The position numbers and the translations under genes were made by a program. This document shows, in pieces, positions 1 to 7,075 of a DNA stretch of 64,000 nt. The stretch spans positions 2,669,622 through 2,733,621 of the forward strand of contig NZ_NTGB01000001.1 in assembly GCF_003072505.1 (NCBI RefSeq), in the 5' to 3' direction. The notes under the pieces were generated by a model that worked only from the letters and a program-made list of their open reading frames with translations, had not been told where the DNA came from and did no database searches. The stretch comes from Polynucleobacter rarus (lineage in GTDB: Bacteria; Pseudomonadota; Gammaproteobacteria; Burkholderiales; Burkholderiaceae). How positions within the stretch are numbered: the first letter of the stretch is position 1; each line of letters opens with the position of its first letter.

Positions 1-1
1 T

Positions 2-127
2 AAAATTATCATTGAACCTATTTCGCCTAAACAACCTAGCCTTGAGGAAATGTTAGCTGGTATTACTCAAAGCAACCTCCATGCAGAAGAAAATTTTGGT
101 CCTGCAGTTGGAAAGGAAATTTTATAG
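2..127 (+). CDS. mazE: MazE/PemI-type antitoxin, C-terminal part only
   Basis: The window opens inside an open frame whose last 41 residues end in EENFGPAVGKEIL. This tail, with LEEMLAGI and NLHAEENFGP, is the usual toxin-binding end of MazE/ChpAI antitoxins. The DNA-binding N-terminus lies upstream of the window. Its stop codon shares one base with the GTG start of the toxin, the translational coupling expected for a toxin-antitoxin pair. The family's role is to neutralise MazF and repress the operon. The family call rests on the tail and the neighbour. Confidence 0.8.
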   Translation, partial: KIIIEPISPKQPSLEEMLAGITQSNLHAEENFGPAVGKEIL

Positions 128-468
128 TGCCTAAAAATTACGTTCCAGATGCAGGCGATGTGGTGTGGCTAGAATTTGATCCTCAAGCAGGACGAGAGCA
201 AGCTGGCCATCGACCCGCTTTGGTCTTAAGTCCCGCAATTTACAATGATAAAGTGAGTTTGGCAATCTGTTGTCCGTTATCAACAAAAGTAAAAGGATAT
301 CCATTTGAGGTTGAAATAGAAATGGGTAAAACAACGAGTGTAGTTTTATCTGATCAGGTTAAATCTTTAGATTGGCGAGAACGTAAAGCAAAATTCAAAT
401 CTAAAATAACACCCGCTCAACTGAATAAAGTACGTCAAAACATAAAAGTGTTGCTTTCTATCGAGTAG
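127..468 (+). CDS. mazF: MazF-family endoribonuclease toxin
   Basis: A 113-residue protein matching the usual MazF/PemK length. It opens with the typical segment GDVVWLEFDPQAGREQAGHR followed by PALVLSP, and has the ICCPLSTKVKGYPFEV strand and the VVLSDQVKSLDW segment conserved in the family. MazF toxins cleave mRNA at short single-stranded sequences and are held inactive by MazE. Translation starts at GTG, overlapping the antitoxin stop by one base. Only seven bases separate its stop from the tRNA-Phe fragment that begins at 476, so the pair sits directly at a possible island boundary. Confidence 0.93.
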   Translation: MPKNYVPDAGDVVWLEFDPQAGREQAGHRPALVLSPAIYNDKVSLAICCPLSTKVKGYPFEVEIEMGKTTSVVLSDQVKSLDWRERKAKFKSKITPAQLNKVRQNIKVLLSIE

Positions 469-475
469 CTGACAC

Positions 476-525
476 AAGGATTGAAAATCCTTGTGTCGGT
501 GGTTCGATTCCGCCCCGGGCCACTA
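476..525 (+). repeat. tRNA-Phe 3' half, copy 1
   Basis: An anticodon arm (AAGGA, loop TTGAAAA, TCCTT), five-base variable region GTGTC, T arm (GGTGG, loop TTCGATT, CCGCC), acceptor strand CCGGGCC and ACTA in place of ACCA can be read in order. The GAA anticodon identifies it as phenylalanine. The D arm and 5' acceptor strand are absent because mazF coding sequence lies directly upstream. It is therefore a fragment, not a working tRNA gene. It matches the copy at 4271-4317 with about two differences in 45 bases. Confidence 0.9.
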
Positions 526-919
526 TTAAGTGGTTATTCAACAACTCCACTTTGGCACATTTGATGCCGTTTGGGTGGGAGCGTCCATCCCATTGGTATA
601 AAGTGTAAAGTATGTCTCAGGTCATACACTCAAAATATTAGAGGTGGTCCAAAGAATATCTAGTGTTGGTCGCGGTCTGGCACTATTTCCTTTAGATATT
701 CACATATTAAATCGTCCTTTTAAAGGACAGCTATGAACGAGGGGATTTGTCATCCTTGTGTTGGTCAAGTGTTGATTTAAGCGATACTCATCTATGGTTG
801 GCACTCCTAATGTCGTTTAAAACGAAATTTTTAATGCTCGATGAGGGTAATCACTAATGTATACTTCTAAAAAAGTTGTATTCTAAGATCAGCCTAAAAA
901 TAGTATGAAGGAGACTTCT
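526..919. other. Intergenic region after tRNA-Phe fragment
   Basis: No gene is supported here. It holds a perfect 7-1-7 inverted repeat GTCCTTTTAAAGGAC at 714-728, repeated exactly at 5226-5240, and a short GGTGGTCCAAA stretch near 643 that recurs as CGTGGTCCAAA near 5930. The last bases carry the sorA ribosome site. The arrangement (tRNA fragment, roughly 190 bases, palindrome, then gene) recurs after the fragments at 2463 and 4271 in decayed form. Confidence 0.6.
714..728. repeat. GTCCTTTTAAAGGAC palindrome, copy 1
   Basis: Seven-base arms GTCCTTT and AAAGGAC around a single T. The identical 15-mer is at 5226-5240, and decayed forms are near 2667-2680 and 4487-4498. It is too short for a strong terminator and has no T run. 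It could be a protein-binding site or a relic end of a repeat unit. Confidence 0.6.
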
Positions 920-2140
920 ATGAATTCAGAAAACTTTTCCAATAGACGCAAAGTCATTGCAACGGCATTGGCTGGTGGAGCCAGTTCTTTATTGCCATCC
1001 TGGGTCTTGGGGGTAGAAAGAACTAATTTGCCCCTTGCCTATGGCGAGCGTGAACTCATGGCCTTTCCAGAAAAGAAGCCGATGATTGTGCTGACTTCTA
1101 GACCGCCGCAATTAGAAACTCCATTTAAGTATTTCGACAATCATCTAATTACGCCAAACGATGAATTCTTTGTGCGCTATCACATGGCCGGGATTCCAAC
1201 ATCCATTGACCCTAATACTTATAGATTAAAAGTGGGTGGCAATGTAGAAAAGCCTTTAGAGATTTCTCTAGAGTCTTTAAAGAAAAACTTTCCATCTCAA
1301 CGCATTGTTGCTGTTAATCAATGCTCTGGTAATAGTCGTGGCTTGTTTGAGCCTAGAGTGAATGGTGGGCAACTTGGTAATGGCGCGATGGGTAATGCCG
1401 CTTGGGTTGGTGTTGCCTTAAAGGATATTTTGAAGGCGGCCAATCCTAGTCGCGGCGCCAAGCAAGTGACCTTTGATGGCTTAGATCAACCAGTATTGCC
1501 AAGTGATTCTGATTTTGTAAAAGGTTTGGATATTGACCACGCGATGGATGGCAATGTCATGGTTGCCTATCAAATGAATGGAACAGATATTCCTTTCTTA
1601 AATGGTTATCCAATCAAGTTAATTGTTCCCGGCTATTACGGCACTTACTGGGTTAAGCATCTTAGTGAAATTAAAGTGGTTGATGATGTATACAACGGTT
1701 ATTGGATGAATCCTGCTTATCGCATTCCCGATAACGATTGTAATTGCGTTGATCCTGGAACGGCCCCTTCTAAAACGATTCCAATTAATCAATTTACGAT
1801 TCGCTCATTCATTACTAACTTTACCGACAACAGCATCGTGACGGTTGGAAAGCCTGTACAAGCCCGAGGCATTGCCTTTGATGCTGGCTATGGAATAAAG
1901 AGTGTTTTGTTCTCGCAGGACAATGGACAAAATTGGACAGAGGCAAGATTAGGCCAAGATTTGGGTCGCTTCTCATTTAGAGAGTGGCGCATTGAATTTA
2001 CGCCAAAACAAAAAGGGACACTGGACTTGAGGGTTAGAGCATTTAATCATGCTGGCCAAGTTCAGCCGATGACTGCAAGCTGGATGCCGGCTGGCTATAT
2101 GCGAAATATTGTTGAGACTGTCAAAGTCACAGCGGTTTAA
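920..2140 (+). CDS. sorA: Sulfite dehydrogenase, molybdopterin subunit SorA
   Basis: Likely oxidises sulfite to sulfate in the periplasm and passes electrons to the cytochrome encoded next. The 406-residue protein has the sulfite-oxidase fold: a molybdopterin domain with the cofactor-ligating Cys135 in VNQCSGNSRGLFEPR and the GNGAMGNAAWVGVALKDIL segment, then a dimerisation domain (about residues 290-400). An N-terminal twin-arginine stretch (NRRK at 8-11, then ATALAGG) suggests Tat export, as is usual for SorA. ATG at 920 is chosen over the in-frame ATG at 905 because AAGGAG (908-913) sits six bases before it. sorB follows after ten bases. Confidence 0.93.
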   Translation: MNSENFSNRRKVIATALAGGASSLLPSWVLGVERTNLPLAYGERELMAFPEKKPMIVLTSRPPQLETPFKYFDNHLITPNDEFFVRYHMAGIPTSIDPNTYRLKVGGNVEKPLEISLESLKKNFPSQRIVAVNQCSGNSRGLFEPRVNGGQLGNGAMGNAAWVGVALKDILKAANPSRGAKQVTFDGLDQPVLPSDSDFVKGLDIDHAMDGNVMVAYQMNGTDIPFLNGYPIKLIVPGYYGTYWVKHLSEIKVVDDVYNGYWMNPAYRIPDNDCNCVDPGTAPSKTIPINQFTIRSFITNFTDNSIVTVGKPVQARGIAFDAGYGIKSVLFSQDNGQNWTEARLGQDLGRFSFREWRIEFTPKQKGTLDLRVRAFNHAGQVQPMTASWMPAGYMRNIVETVKVTAV

Positions 2141-2150
2141 GGAGAAGAAT

Positions 2151-2462
2151 ATGAAAAAAATAATTCTGCTTCTAAGTGCTCTTACTTTGGCACAAATGGT
2201 ACAAGCTAAAACAATTGAGTTGCCGGCCGATACTGTTTTATGGCGACCATCAGATTTGCCGGGCTATCAGTTGACTTTACAGAAATGCTCTACCTGTCAC
2301 TCTTCTCACTATGCAGAATATCAACCTCCCAATACTGGAGTTGGCTATTGGAATGCTCAGGTATTGAGGATGAAAAATGTATTTAAGGCACCCATTACTG
2401 ATGAGGAAGTTCCAGTCATAGTCGACTACCTTAATAAGACTTATGGGGCAAACAGAAAATAA
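2151..2462 (+). CDS. sorB: Sulfite dehydrogenase, cytochrome c subunit SorB
   Basis: A 103-residue secreted monohaem cytochrome c, the electron acceptor of SorA. The signal peptide runs to about residue 19 (LTLAQMVQA), and the haem site is CSTCH at residues 46-50. Sequence after the haem contains GYWNAQVLRMKN, consistent with the small class of SorB cytochromes, with an axial Met there. The ATG at 2151 follows GGAGAAG by a few bases and lies ten bases after the sorA stop, so the two are one operon. The decayed tRNA fragment and hairpin at 2463-2540 follow at once. Confidence 0.92.
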   Translation: MKKIILLLSALTLAQMVQAKTIELPADTVLWRPSDLPGYQLTLQKCSTCHSSHYAEYQPPNTGVGYWNAQVLRMKNVFKAPITDEEVPVIVDYLNKTYGANRK

Positions 2463-2506
2463 GGATTGGTTTCCCTGTGTCGGTGGTTCGATTTCGCCAC
2501 GGGCCG
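2463..2506 (+). repeat. tRNA-Phe 3' half, copy 2 (decayed)
   Basis: Starting at the sorB stop codon, this stretch keeps CTGTGTCGGTGGTTCGATTT, then CGCC and ACGGGCC. These correspond to the variable loop, T arm and acceptor strand of the copies at 476 and 4271. The anticodon loop is altered (ATTGGTTT in place of ATTGAAAA) and the terminal CCA is lost. It cannot encode a tRNA. Confidence 0.8.
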
Positions 2507-2520
2507 TCAAGAATCACAAG

Positions 2521-2540
2521 GCCCACTTGTTGGGCTGTTT
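2521..2540 (+). terminator. Hairpin terminator of tRNA type
   Basis: Stem GCCCA/TGGGC with loop CTTGT, followed by TGTTT. The same 15-mer is at 8857-8871, each time 15-16 bases downstream of a tRNA-Phe fragment. It was probably once the terminator of the tRNA gene and now could serve sorAB. The stem is only five pairs and the T run is short. Confidence 0.55.
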
Positions 2541-2606
2541 ATATTAGAAGTTGTTGATGGAGCTTCTATCTAGCGTCTAGCGCGCTCAGTCAAACTTCAC
2601 AGTTCC

Positions 2607-2680
2607 AATCCGTCAATCAGGATTTCATCACTTTGGTTCTAGACAGGGGTCTCTGGTTCATGACTTTTCCTTTTAAAAGA
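2607..2680. repeat. Diverged direct repeat, copy 1
   Basis: About three quarters of bases match 4427-4498 by eye. Shared blocks include TCAGGATT, GGTTCTAGAC and TTTAAAAG in the same order and spacing. Both copies lie about 100 bases downstream of a tRNA-Phe fragment and show no reading frame in common. They look like the same non-coding segment copied along with the tRNA tail. Confidence 0.65.
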
Positions 2681-2727
2681 TACTTTAATTAGTCATCCTA
2701 TGGTTAGACAAATTGTTTAAAACGACA

Positions 2728-4158
2728 TTACATCTCAATATGCGCCCTTATTCCGAAGAAACTGATTGGTCCCCGAGAGGAGTTATAAGCTGGATTAGAT
2801 ATATATTGAAAGTCAGCCGTAAGAAAAAGATTTTTAAATACATGAGCACTATAGTAGGCTTCTAAAATTTGTTCAGGCTTATAATTTAAGGCGCCATCTC
2901 CAATGAAGGCAGTGTAGCCACCTTGTTGAAGATAGTTAATTTGTGAGCTAGAAATGGCGTTTACAGCATATCCAATACCAAAAGTATCTTCTGATCTTTT
3001 CCAACCCGTGCCTTTAATACTCACTCCAGCAGATAAAGAACTACTGATATCTAAGGTTTGTGTTTCCGTCTTTCCTGGATTCCAACTCCACCGCGCAAAT
3101 AGACCAACATCATGATTGATTGCTTGTTCTAAATTAATCCCATATCCCAATGATTCTTGACCTGTCTTACGAACACTAAAAACATCAGGGGTCGTATTTG
3201 TTTGTTGCGCCACATTTAAGGCATCTTGATAGGTTCCCATCAAGGCATGCTGTTGGTAAATGAGCGCTCTAATTGCTCCGCGTTGTCCTAAAATATTATG
3301 TTCATGTGTAAGTTCTATCTGATTGGTGTAATCACTCGTGAGGCTATAGTCAAGTTGTTCCGTATTCGGTATGGTAGGAACAGCCAACCTAGCTACTTTT
3401 ACAATCCAATCATCTTGATACCACTCTAATACCGCTCCATAGGTAAATCCTTTGGTATCTGCAGCATACCCATATGCACCCATAGAAAAAAGCGCAAAGT
3501 TTTGAAACTGTGTTCTTGGGTCATGGCTATAGGTATTTTGGTCAAAAAAATCTAAAGTCGCAAATTTCCCATAACTGATCACTATTCTATTTTTATCATA
3601 GTTGTCAGCGAGTTGATTTTGACCACTTTCCGAGCGTTGCTTTTCACCACCTAAGCCAATAATTTGGCGGAAAAAAGCTCGAGCGGTATAGTAAACAGGC
3701 GGCGCAAAAGCACCTTTTTGTAGCTCACCATTTTGGAATCCTCCAAGACCCGTCAGCTGGCCTCCAAAGGGAACACCTTCAAACATCTCAGGGTTGTAAA
3801 ATAGTTCTCCCCCTTGCCATAATTTAGCCCCAAGAAATAGTGTGGCACTCAAGGTATAACTTTTTTCACCATTCCCTTCAGTAGCATTCAAGAGACTATT
3901 TTGGCCATTGTAAGAAGAGTAGAAGTTATTTTTCTGCTGCACTATGTAGGTAGATTGACCATGAATGCTCCATCCTCCTTGAACTTCCTCAAAGTTTGTT
4001 GAATTAATTAACTTTGGAGAGTCATCGACAGGAGATACAGCTAAAAAAATGATGTTTTTACCATCAAGTGATTCTGCTTCAACAGTACTAGAGAGTAAGC
4101 ATATACATGCCCAGGTAATGACTGTAGCAAAAAACAACTTAAATGGAAAAATTAACAT
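2728..4158 (-). CDS. OprB-family carbohydrate-type outer-membrane porin, paralogue 1
   Basis: A 476-residue protein with a signal peptide (cleavage near residue 28, STVEA) and a beta-barrel pattern. It has WSIHGQSTYIVQQKNNF near the mature start, repeated aromatic strands and a terminal aromatic-hydrophobic strand (FFGIRAHIEM). The motifs GGFQNGELQKG and YSHDPRTQFQNFA are shared almost word for word with the porins at 11080 and 32727. OprB-family porins let sugars or other small solutes cross the outer membrane; the substrate here is unknown. Two Fur-like boxes lie just upstream (4178-4221), so iron control is inferred. It stands alone, between two tRNA-Phe fragments. Confidence 0.88.
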   Translation of the reverse strand: MLIFPFKLFFATVITWACICLLSSTVEAESLDGKNIIFLAVSPVDDSPKLINSTNFEEVQGGWSIHGQSTYIVQQKNNFYSSYNGQNSLLNATEGNGEKSYTLSATLFLGAKLWQGGELFYNPEMFEGVPFGGQLTGLGGFQNGELQKGAFAPPVYYTARAFFRQIIGLGGEKQRSESGQNQLADNYDKNRIVISYGKFATLDFFDQNTYSHDPRTQFQNFALFSMGAYGYAADTKGFTYGAVLEWYQDDWIVKVARLAVPTIPNTEQLDYSLTSDYTNQIELTHEHNILGQRGAIRALIYQQHALMGTYQDALNVAQQTNTTPDVFSVRKTGQESLGYGINLEQAINHDVGLFARWSWNPGKTETQTLDISSSLSAGVSIKGTGWKRSEDTFGIGYAVNAISSSQINYLQQGGYTAFIGDGALNYKPEQILEAYYSAHVFKNLFLTADFQYISNPAYNSSRGPISFFGIRAHIEM

Positions 4159-4177
4159 TAGTAATGAATTTAATAAA

Positions 4178-4221
4178 TGAGAACTATTCTTATCTTAACA
4201 TGCAATTGATAATCATTCGTA
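4178..4221 (-). promoter_or_regulatory. Two Fur-like boxes before porin 1
   Basis: TGAGAACTATTCTTA (4178-4192) and TGATAATCATTCGTA (4207-4221) resemble the 7-1-7 Fur consensus TGATAATNATTATCA, the second with a perfect left half. They lie 20-63 bases before the start codon, where promoter elements would be expected. A near copy of the first (TGAGAATAATTCTTA) precedes porin 3 at 34127-34141. Consensus knowledge is from characterised Fur systems; binding here is inferred. Confidence 0.6.
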
Positions 4222-4270
4222 TTAAGAAATTTCATTTAGATTTTCGTTTCGCCAAGTGGCTTAGATGGAT

Positions 4271-4317
4271 GATTGAAAATCCTTGTGTCGGTGGTTCGAT
4301 ACCGCCTCGGGCCACCA
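4271..4317 (+). repeat. tRNA-Phe 3' half, copy 3
   Basis: Reads from the anticodon loop (ATTGAAAAT) through GTGTC, T arm GGTGG-TTCGATA-CCGCC and acceptor TCGGGCC to an intact ACCA end. The 5' half is missing: upstream sequence does not pair with the acceptor or anticodon stem. With copy 1 it forms a near-perfect 45-base direct repeat flanking sorAB and porin 1, as attL/attR sites would. Confidence 0.88.
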
Positions 4318-4426
4318 AAATCAAATGGTATGACCCGGTCACATTGTTTACACAATGTACCGGGCACATACTTTACACTTTTTCCGATCACATTCCAATT
4401 ACTTTGGAACCATGTTCTATAGTTAT

Positions 4427-4498
4427 AATCCGTAAGTCAGGATTCAGCTACTCTGGTTCTAGACTGGGGTATCAGGTTAGTGACATGTCCTTTAAAAG
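4427..4498. repeat. Diverged direct repeat, copy 2
   Basis: Partner of 2607-2680, with the same blocks in the same order. It ends in GTCCTTTAAAAG, a decayed form of the palindrome at 714 and 5226. It lies 110 bases after tRNA-Phe fragment 3. Confidence 0.65.
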
Positions 4499-4648
4499 TA
4501 AGCCTGATGATGGGAGGTCATTCCTGTGTCAAATAAGCGCCGATTGAATTGATTCGTAATAAGTCGTGGCGCATTAATCTAGAAATAGTTTTTAATATTT
4601 CCAAGGCGCATAATTAATATTCAATCAATAATAAATTTTCAGAAAAAC

Positions 4649-5155
4649 ATGAATATAGAATGGTTACTAGACTATAAACCCATCATTTTCTCGGTAGTTT
4701 GGGGTATTGTCTTAGCTATTGGGGGTGCCTGGGCTACGGATATTGGTGAGTGGTATAAAAAACTCCAACAACCTCGATGGAAGCCGCCCGATTGGCTTTT
4801 TGGTCCGATGTGGACAACGATCTTTATATGTGCAGGGACTTCTTTTGTAAAAGCATACAATCGTGCGCCCGATGATGAAACTATCCGGATATTGATAATC
4901 CTGTTTATCGTGAACGGCTTATTGAACCTAGTTTGGAGTATTTTATATTTCCGGATGCGCCGTCCTGACTGGGCACTAATTGAAGCAGTTAGTTTATGGT
5001 TATCCGTATTAGCAATCCTGCTTGCTCCAAGATCGTATTCCCCCATTTCCAGTTGGTTGATTGCACCATATCTGCTTTGGGTAACAATAGCCATGTTTTT
5101 GAACTGGACTAATGTGAAATTAAATGGACCATTTGATCAGCAAAAAGCAAAATAA
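4649..5155 (+). CDS. tspO: TspO/MBR family membrane protein
   Basis: A 168-residue protein with five hydrophobic helices and the family's hallmark loop after the first helix (WYKKLQQPRWKPPDWLFGPMW). It also has the later NGLLNLVWSILYF and FLNWTNVKLN segments. TspO proteins bind porphyrins and sterol-like ligands in the membrane and affect tetrapyrrole metabolism and stress or light responses. Length and topology are typical. It is a single gene: the next gene on the same strand begins 180 bases later, beyond a copy of the GTCCTTTTAAAGGAC palindrome. Confidence 0.92.
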   Translation: MNIEWLLDYKPIIFSVVWGIVLAIGGAWATDIGEWYKKLQQPRWKPPDWLFGPMWTTIFICAGTSFVKAYNRAPDDETIRILIILFIVNGLLNLVWSILYFRMRRPDWALIEAVSLWLSVLAILLAPRSYSPISSWLIAPYLLWVTIAMFLNWTNVKLNGPFDQQKAK

Positions 5156-5225
5156 CAATCTTTAGTTTTTCCAAAGTAATTAATCAGCGTCTAATTGATA
5201 GAAGCTTAAACTTTGTCTGGTGAAC

Positions 5226-5240
5226 GTCCTTTTAAAGGAC
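5226..5240. repeat. GTCCTTTTAAAGGAC palindrome, copy 2
   Basis: Identical to 714-728. It lies between tspO and the HPP gene. No tRNA fragment is recognisable in the preceding 70 bases, although AGCGTCTA near 5188 also occurs at about 2573, upstream of the first diverged repeat. Confidence 0.6.
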
Positions 5241-5337
5241 AAGATAGAGTGCGGAGTAAAATTAATGATGCTTTCAGGACTAATACAAATTCTTTAGTAT
5301 TAATTAAAAACGAAAAAAAAAATCCTCGAATTATTTA

Positions 5338-5844
5338 ATGAAAACCATATTACTAAGAGCACTTTGGGTCTCTATTGGCGCTAGTGTAGCAATTACTTTA
5401 GCGTTACTTGCAACGAAAGCAACCACGCCTTTTTTACTTGCTTCATTAGGCGGTACTACATTATTTTTGTTCGGTCTATCGACAACGCCTGCCGCACAAC
5501 CAAGAGCAGTTTTTGGTGGTCACCTATTTAGCAGCTTGATTGGAATTATATTTGTTCAGTACTTTGGAGATGCTACTTGGGTTTCGGTCACGGCAGTCGT
5601 GATAACGATTTGTGTTTTACTTCTTACTCGAACAGTTCATCCTCCAGCTGGCGCAAATCCACTGATCATGATTCAAGCACATGCTAACTTTAGCCACATA
5701 GGATTAACCGTATTAGTTGGTATTAGCATCATTACATTTGTTGCATGGATTTGGAGTCGCTTAGGCTTTGGAACAAAAACATATCCAGTTTCGTGGACTC
5801 AGCCTTCACCACCAACGATAAACTGGAGTATTTGGGGTGAATAG
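5338..5844 (+). CDS. HPP-family integral membrane protein
   Basis: A 168-residue protein with four predicted membrane segments and the motif TRTVHPPAGANPL (about residues 100-112), which gives the HPP family its name. Some plant and cyanobacterial members transport nitrite across membranes, but bacterial members are mostly uncharacterised, so no substrate is assigned. The C-terminus (SWTQPSPPTINWSIWGE) is soluble. A decayed tRNA-Phe fragment follows 20 bases after the stop. Confidence 0.85.
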   Translation: MKTILLRALWVSIGASVAITLALLATKATTPFLLASLGGTTLFLFGLSTTPAAQPRAVFGGHLFSSLIGIIFVQYFGDATWVSVTAVVITICVLLLTRTVHPPAGANPLIMIQAHANFSHIGLTVLVGISIITFVAWIWSRLGFGTKTYPVSWTQPSPPTINWSIWGE

Positions 5845-5863
5845 GATTAACAACCTGGAGTTT

Positions 5864-5882
5864 TTCGATTCCGCCTCGGGCA
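5864..5882 (+). repeat. tRNA-Phe 3' end, copy 4 (decayed)
   Basis: Only TTCGATTCCGCCTCGGGCA remains, matching the T loop, T stem and acceptor strand of copy 3. It sits just after the HPP stop codon, the same placement as copies 1 and 2 after their genes. Confidence 0.6.
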
Positions 5883-6072
5883 GCGAAGAAATACTAAAAC
5901 CAGACTAGAATTTCAATAGGAAATTTAGACGTGGTCCAAAAAAGTCATAGACCAAAAAAAGAAACAATAGACATAATCGGTTCATTAGAAAAATGTTAAA
6001 GTATTAAAAATATTAAAAAATCTATTCCAATACTTTTCTGTATGGAAAAAGATAAATAATGAAGGAGACACT

Positions 6073-7074
6073 TTGAACCCGAGTTGTGGAGTTGGCTCAC
6101 TATTGCGCTGTTATGTAAAACATTGGCAAAAGTTTTTTCTATGCATGTTGATTGTCTTGAGTGGACCTATTGGCGCACAAGAGTTTCCCAATAAACCCGT
6201 GCGTATTTTTGGTCATGGCCCAGGCAGTACTGCGGATTATTTGTCGAGAGTTATTGCGCAAAAGTTGTCTGAAAAATGGGGTCAACCTGTAATAGTAGAC
6301 AACCGTGCAGGGGCTGGCGGTACTGTGCCTGCAGATATGGTTGCTAAAGCTCCAGCCGATGGTTACAACTTATTGATGGGCCATGCAGGTCCCATGGTGA
6401 GCTCCGTCGTTTTATATCCTAACTTACCTTATGATCCTGTAAAAGATTTAGCTGGTTTATCCATGGTTGCAACTGGAGTAACTGTAATGATGGTGCATCC
6501 AAGTATTCAAGCCAATACAGTTGCTGAGTTTATTCAATATGCAAAAAAAAGAAATGATCTCAATTTCTCATCGGCTGGCAATGGCACGATTAGCCATATA
6601 ACTGGAGAATTATTTAAACAAGTTACAGGTGTAAATATGATGCATATCCCCTATAAAAGTGCTGGTGCGGGATTAACTGCTCTACTCGCTAATGAAACCC
6701 AAGTCTCTTTTTTGTCTCCAGTGACAGCTGCGGCACAGTTAAAAACAGGAAAATTAAAAGCTTTAGTTGTCTCAACAAGCGATCGATTTCCTGGCTTACC
6801 ACAAGTCCCTAGCTCATCAGAAGCAGGACTGTCGGGAATGGAGGCTAAATTATGGTTTGGACTTTTTACCGCAGCAAAAACTCCTAAAGCAGTAATACAA
6901 AAATTGAATCAAGACATTACAGAAATCCTACGTCGCCCAGATGTAAAAGAACTGTTCTTGAAACAGGGTATTCAAGCATCACCTTCAACACCGGAGTCAT
7001 TAGAAGATTTTGTGCAAACAGAAATTAAACGCTGGACTCCAATCATCAAAAACGCAAATATACAGGCTGACTAA
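6073..7074 (+). CDS. Bug/TctC-family periplasmic solute-binding protein 1
   Basis: A 333-residue receptor of the Bug family, which binds small carboxylates and related metabolites for tripartite tricarboxylate transporters or for sensing. Signal peptide ends near GPIGAQ (residue 36). Family signatures include NKPVRIF, the VDNRAGAGGTVPADMVAKA segment and DGYNLLMG. TTG at 6073 is chosen because AAGGAG (6062-6067) lies five bases before it. No TctA or TctB membrane genes are nearby. The hydrolase follows after one base, so ligand and hydrolase substrate may be related; this is inference. Confidence 0.9.
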   Translation: MNPSCGVGSLLRCYVKHWQKFFLCMLIVLSGPIGAQEFPNKPVRIFGHGPGSTADYLSRVIAQKLSEKWGQPVIVDNRAGAGGTVPADMVAKAPADGYNLLMGHAGPMVSSVVLYPNLPYDPVKDLAGLSMVATGVTVMMVHPSIQANTVAEFIQYAKKRNDLNFSSAGNGTISHITGELFKQVTGVNMMHIPYKSAGAGLTALLANETQVSFLSPVTAAAQLKTGKLKALVVSTSDRFPGLPQVPSSSEAGLSGMEAKLWFGLFTAAKTPKAVIQKLNQDITEILRRPDVKELFLKQGIQASPSTPESLEDFVQTEIKRWTPIIKNANIQAD

Positions 7075-7075
7075 T

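Larger units (their letters stand above)
4159..4648. other. Intergenic region with Fur-like boxes and tRNA fragment
   Basis: Contains the Fur-like boxes, the third tRNA-Phe fragment, the second copy of the diverged repeat and an inverted repeat CCCGGTCACATTG/CAATGTACCGGG (4335-4366). A 134-codon open frame crosses it on the + strand, but it runs through the tRNA fragment and repeat and has no protein-like features, so no gene is called. Confidence 0.6.

Noticed and set aside
476..525. Intact tRNA-Phe gene
   Set aside because: The 5' acceptor strand and D arm are missing; the sequence upstream is mazF coding DNA.
4143..4547. 134-codon + strand frame crossing the third tRNA-Phe fragment
   Set aside because: It is read through the Fur-like boxes, the tRNA fragment and a non-coding repeat, with no ribosome site or protein features.
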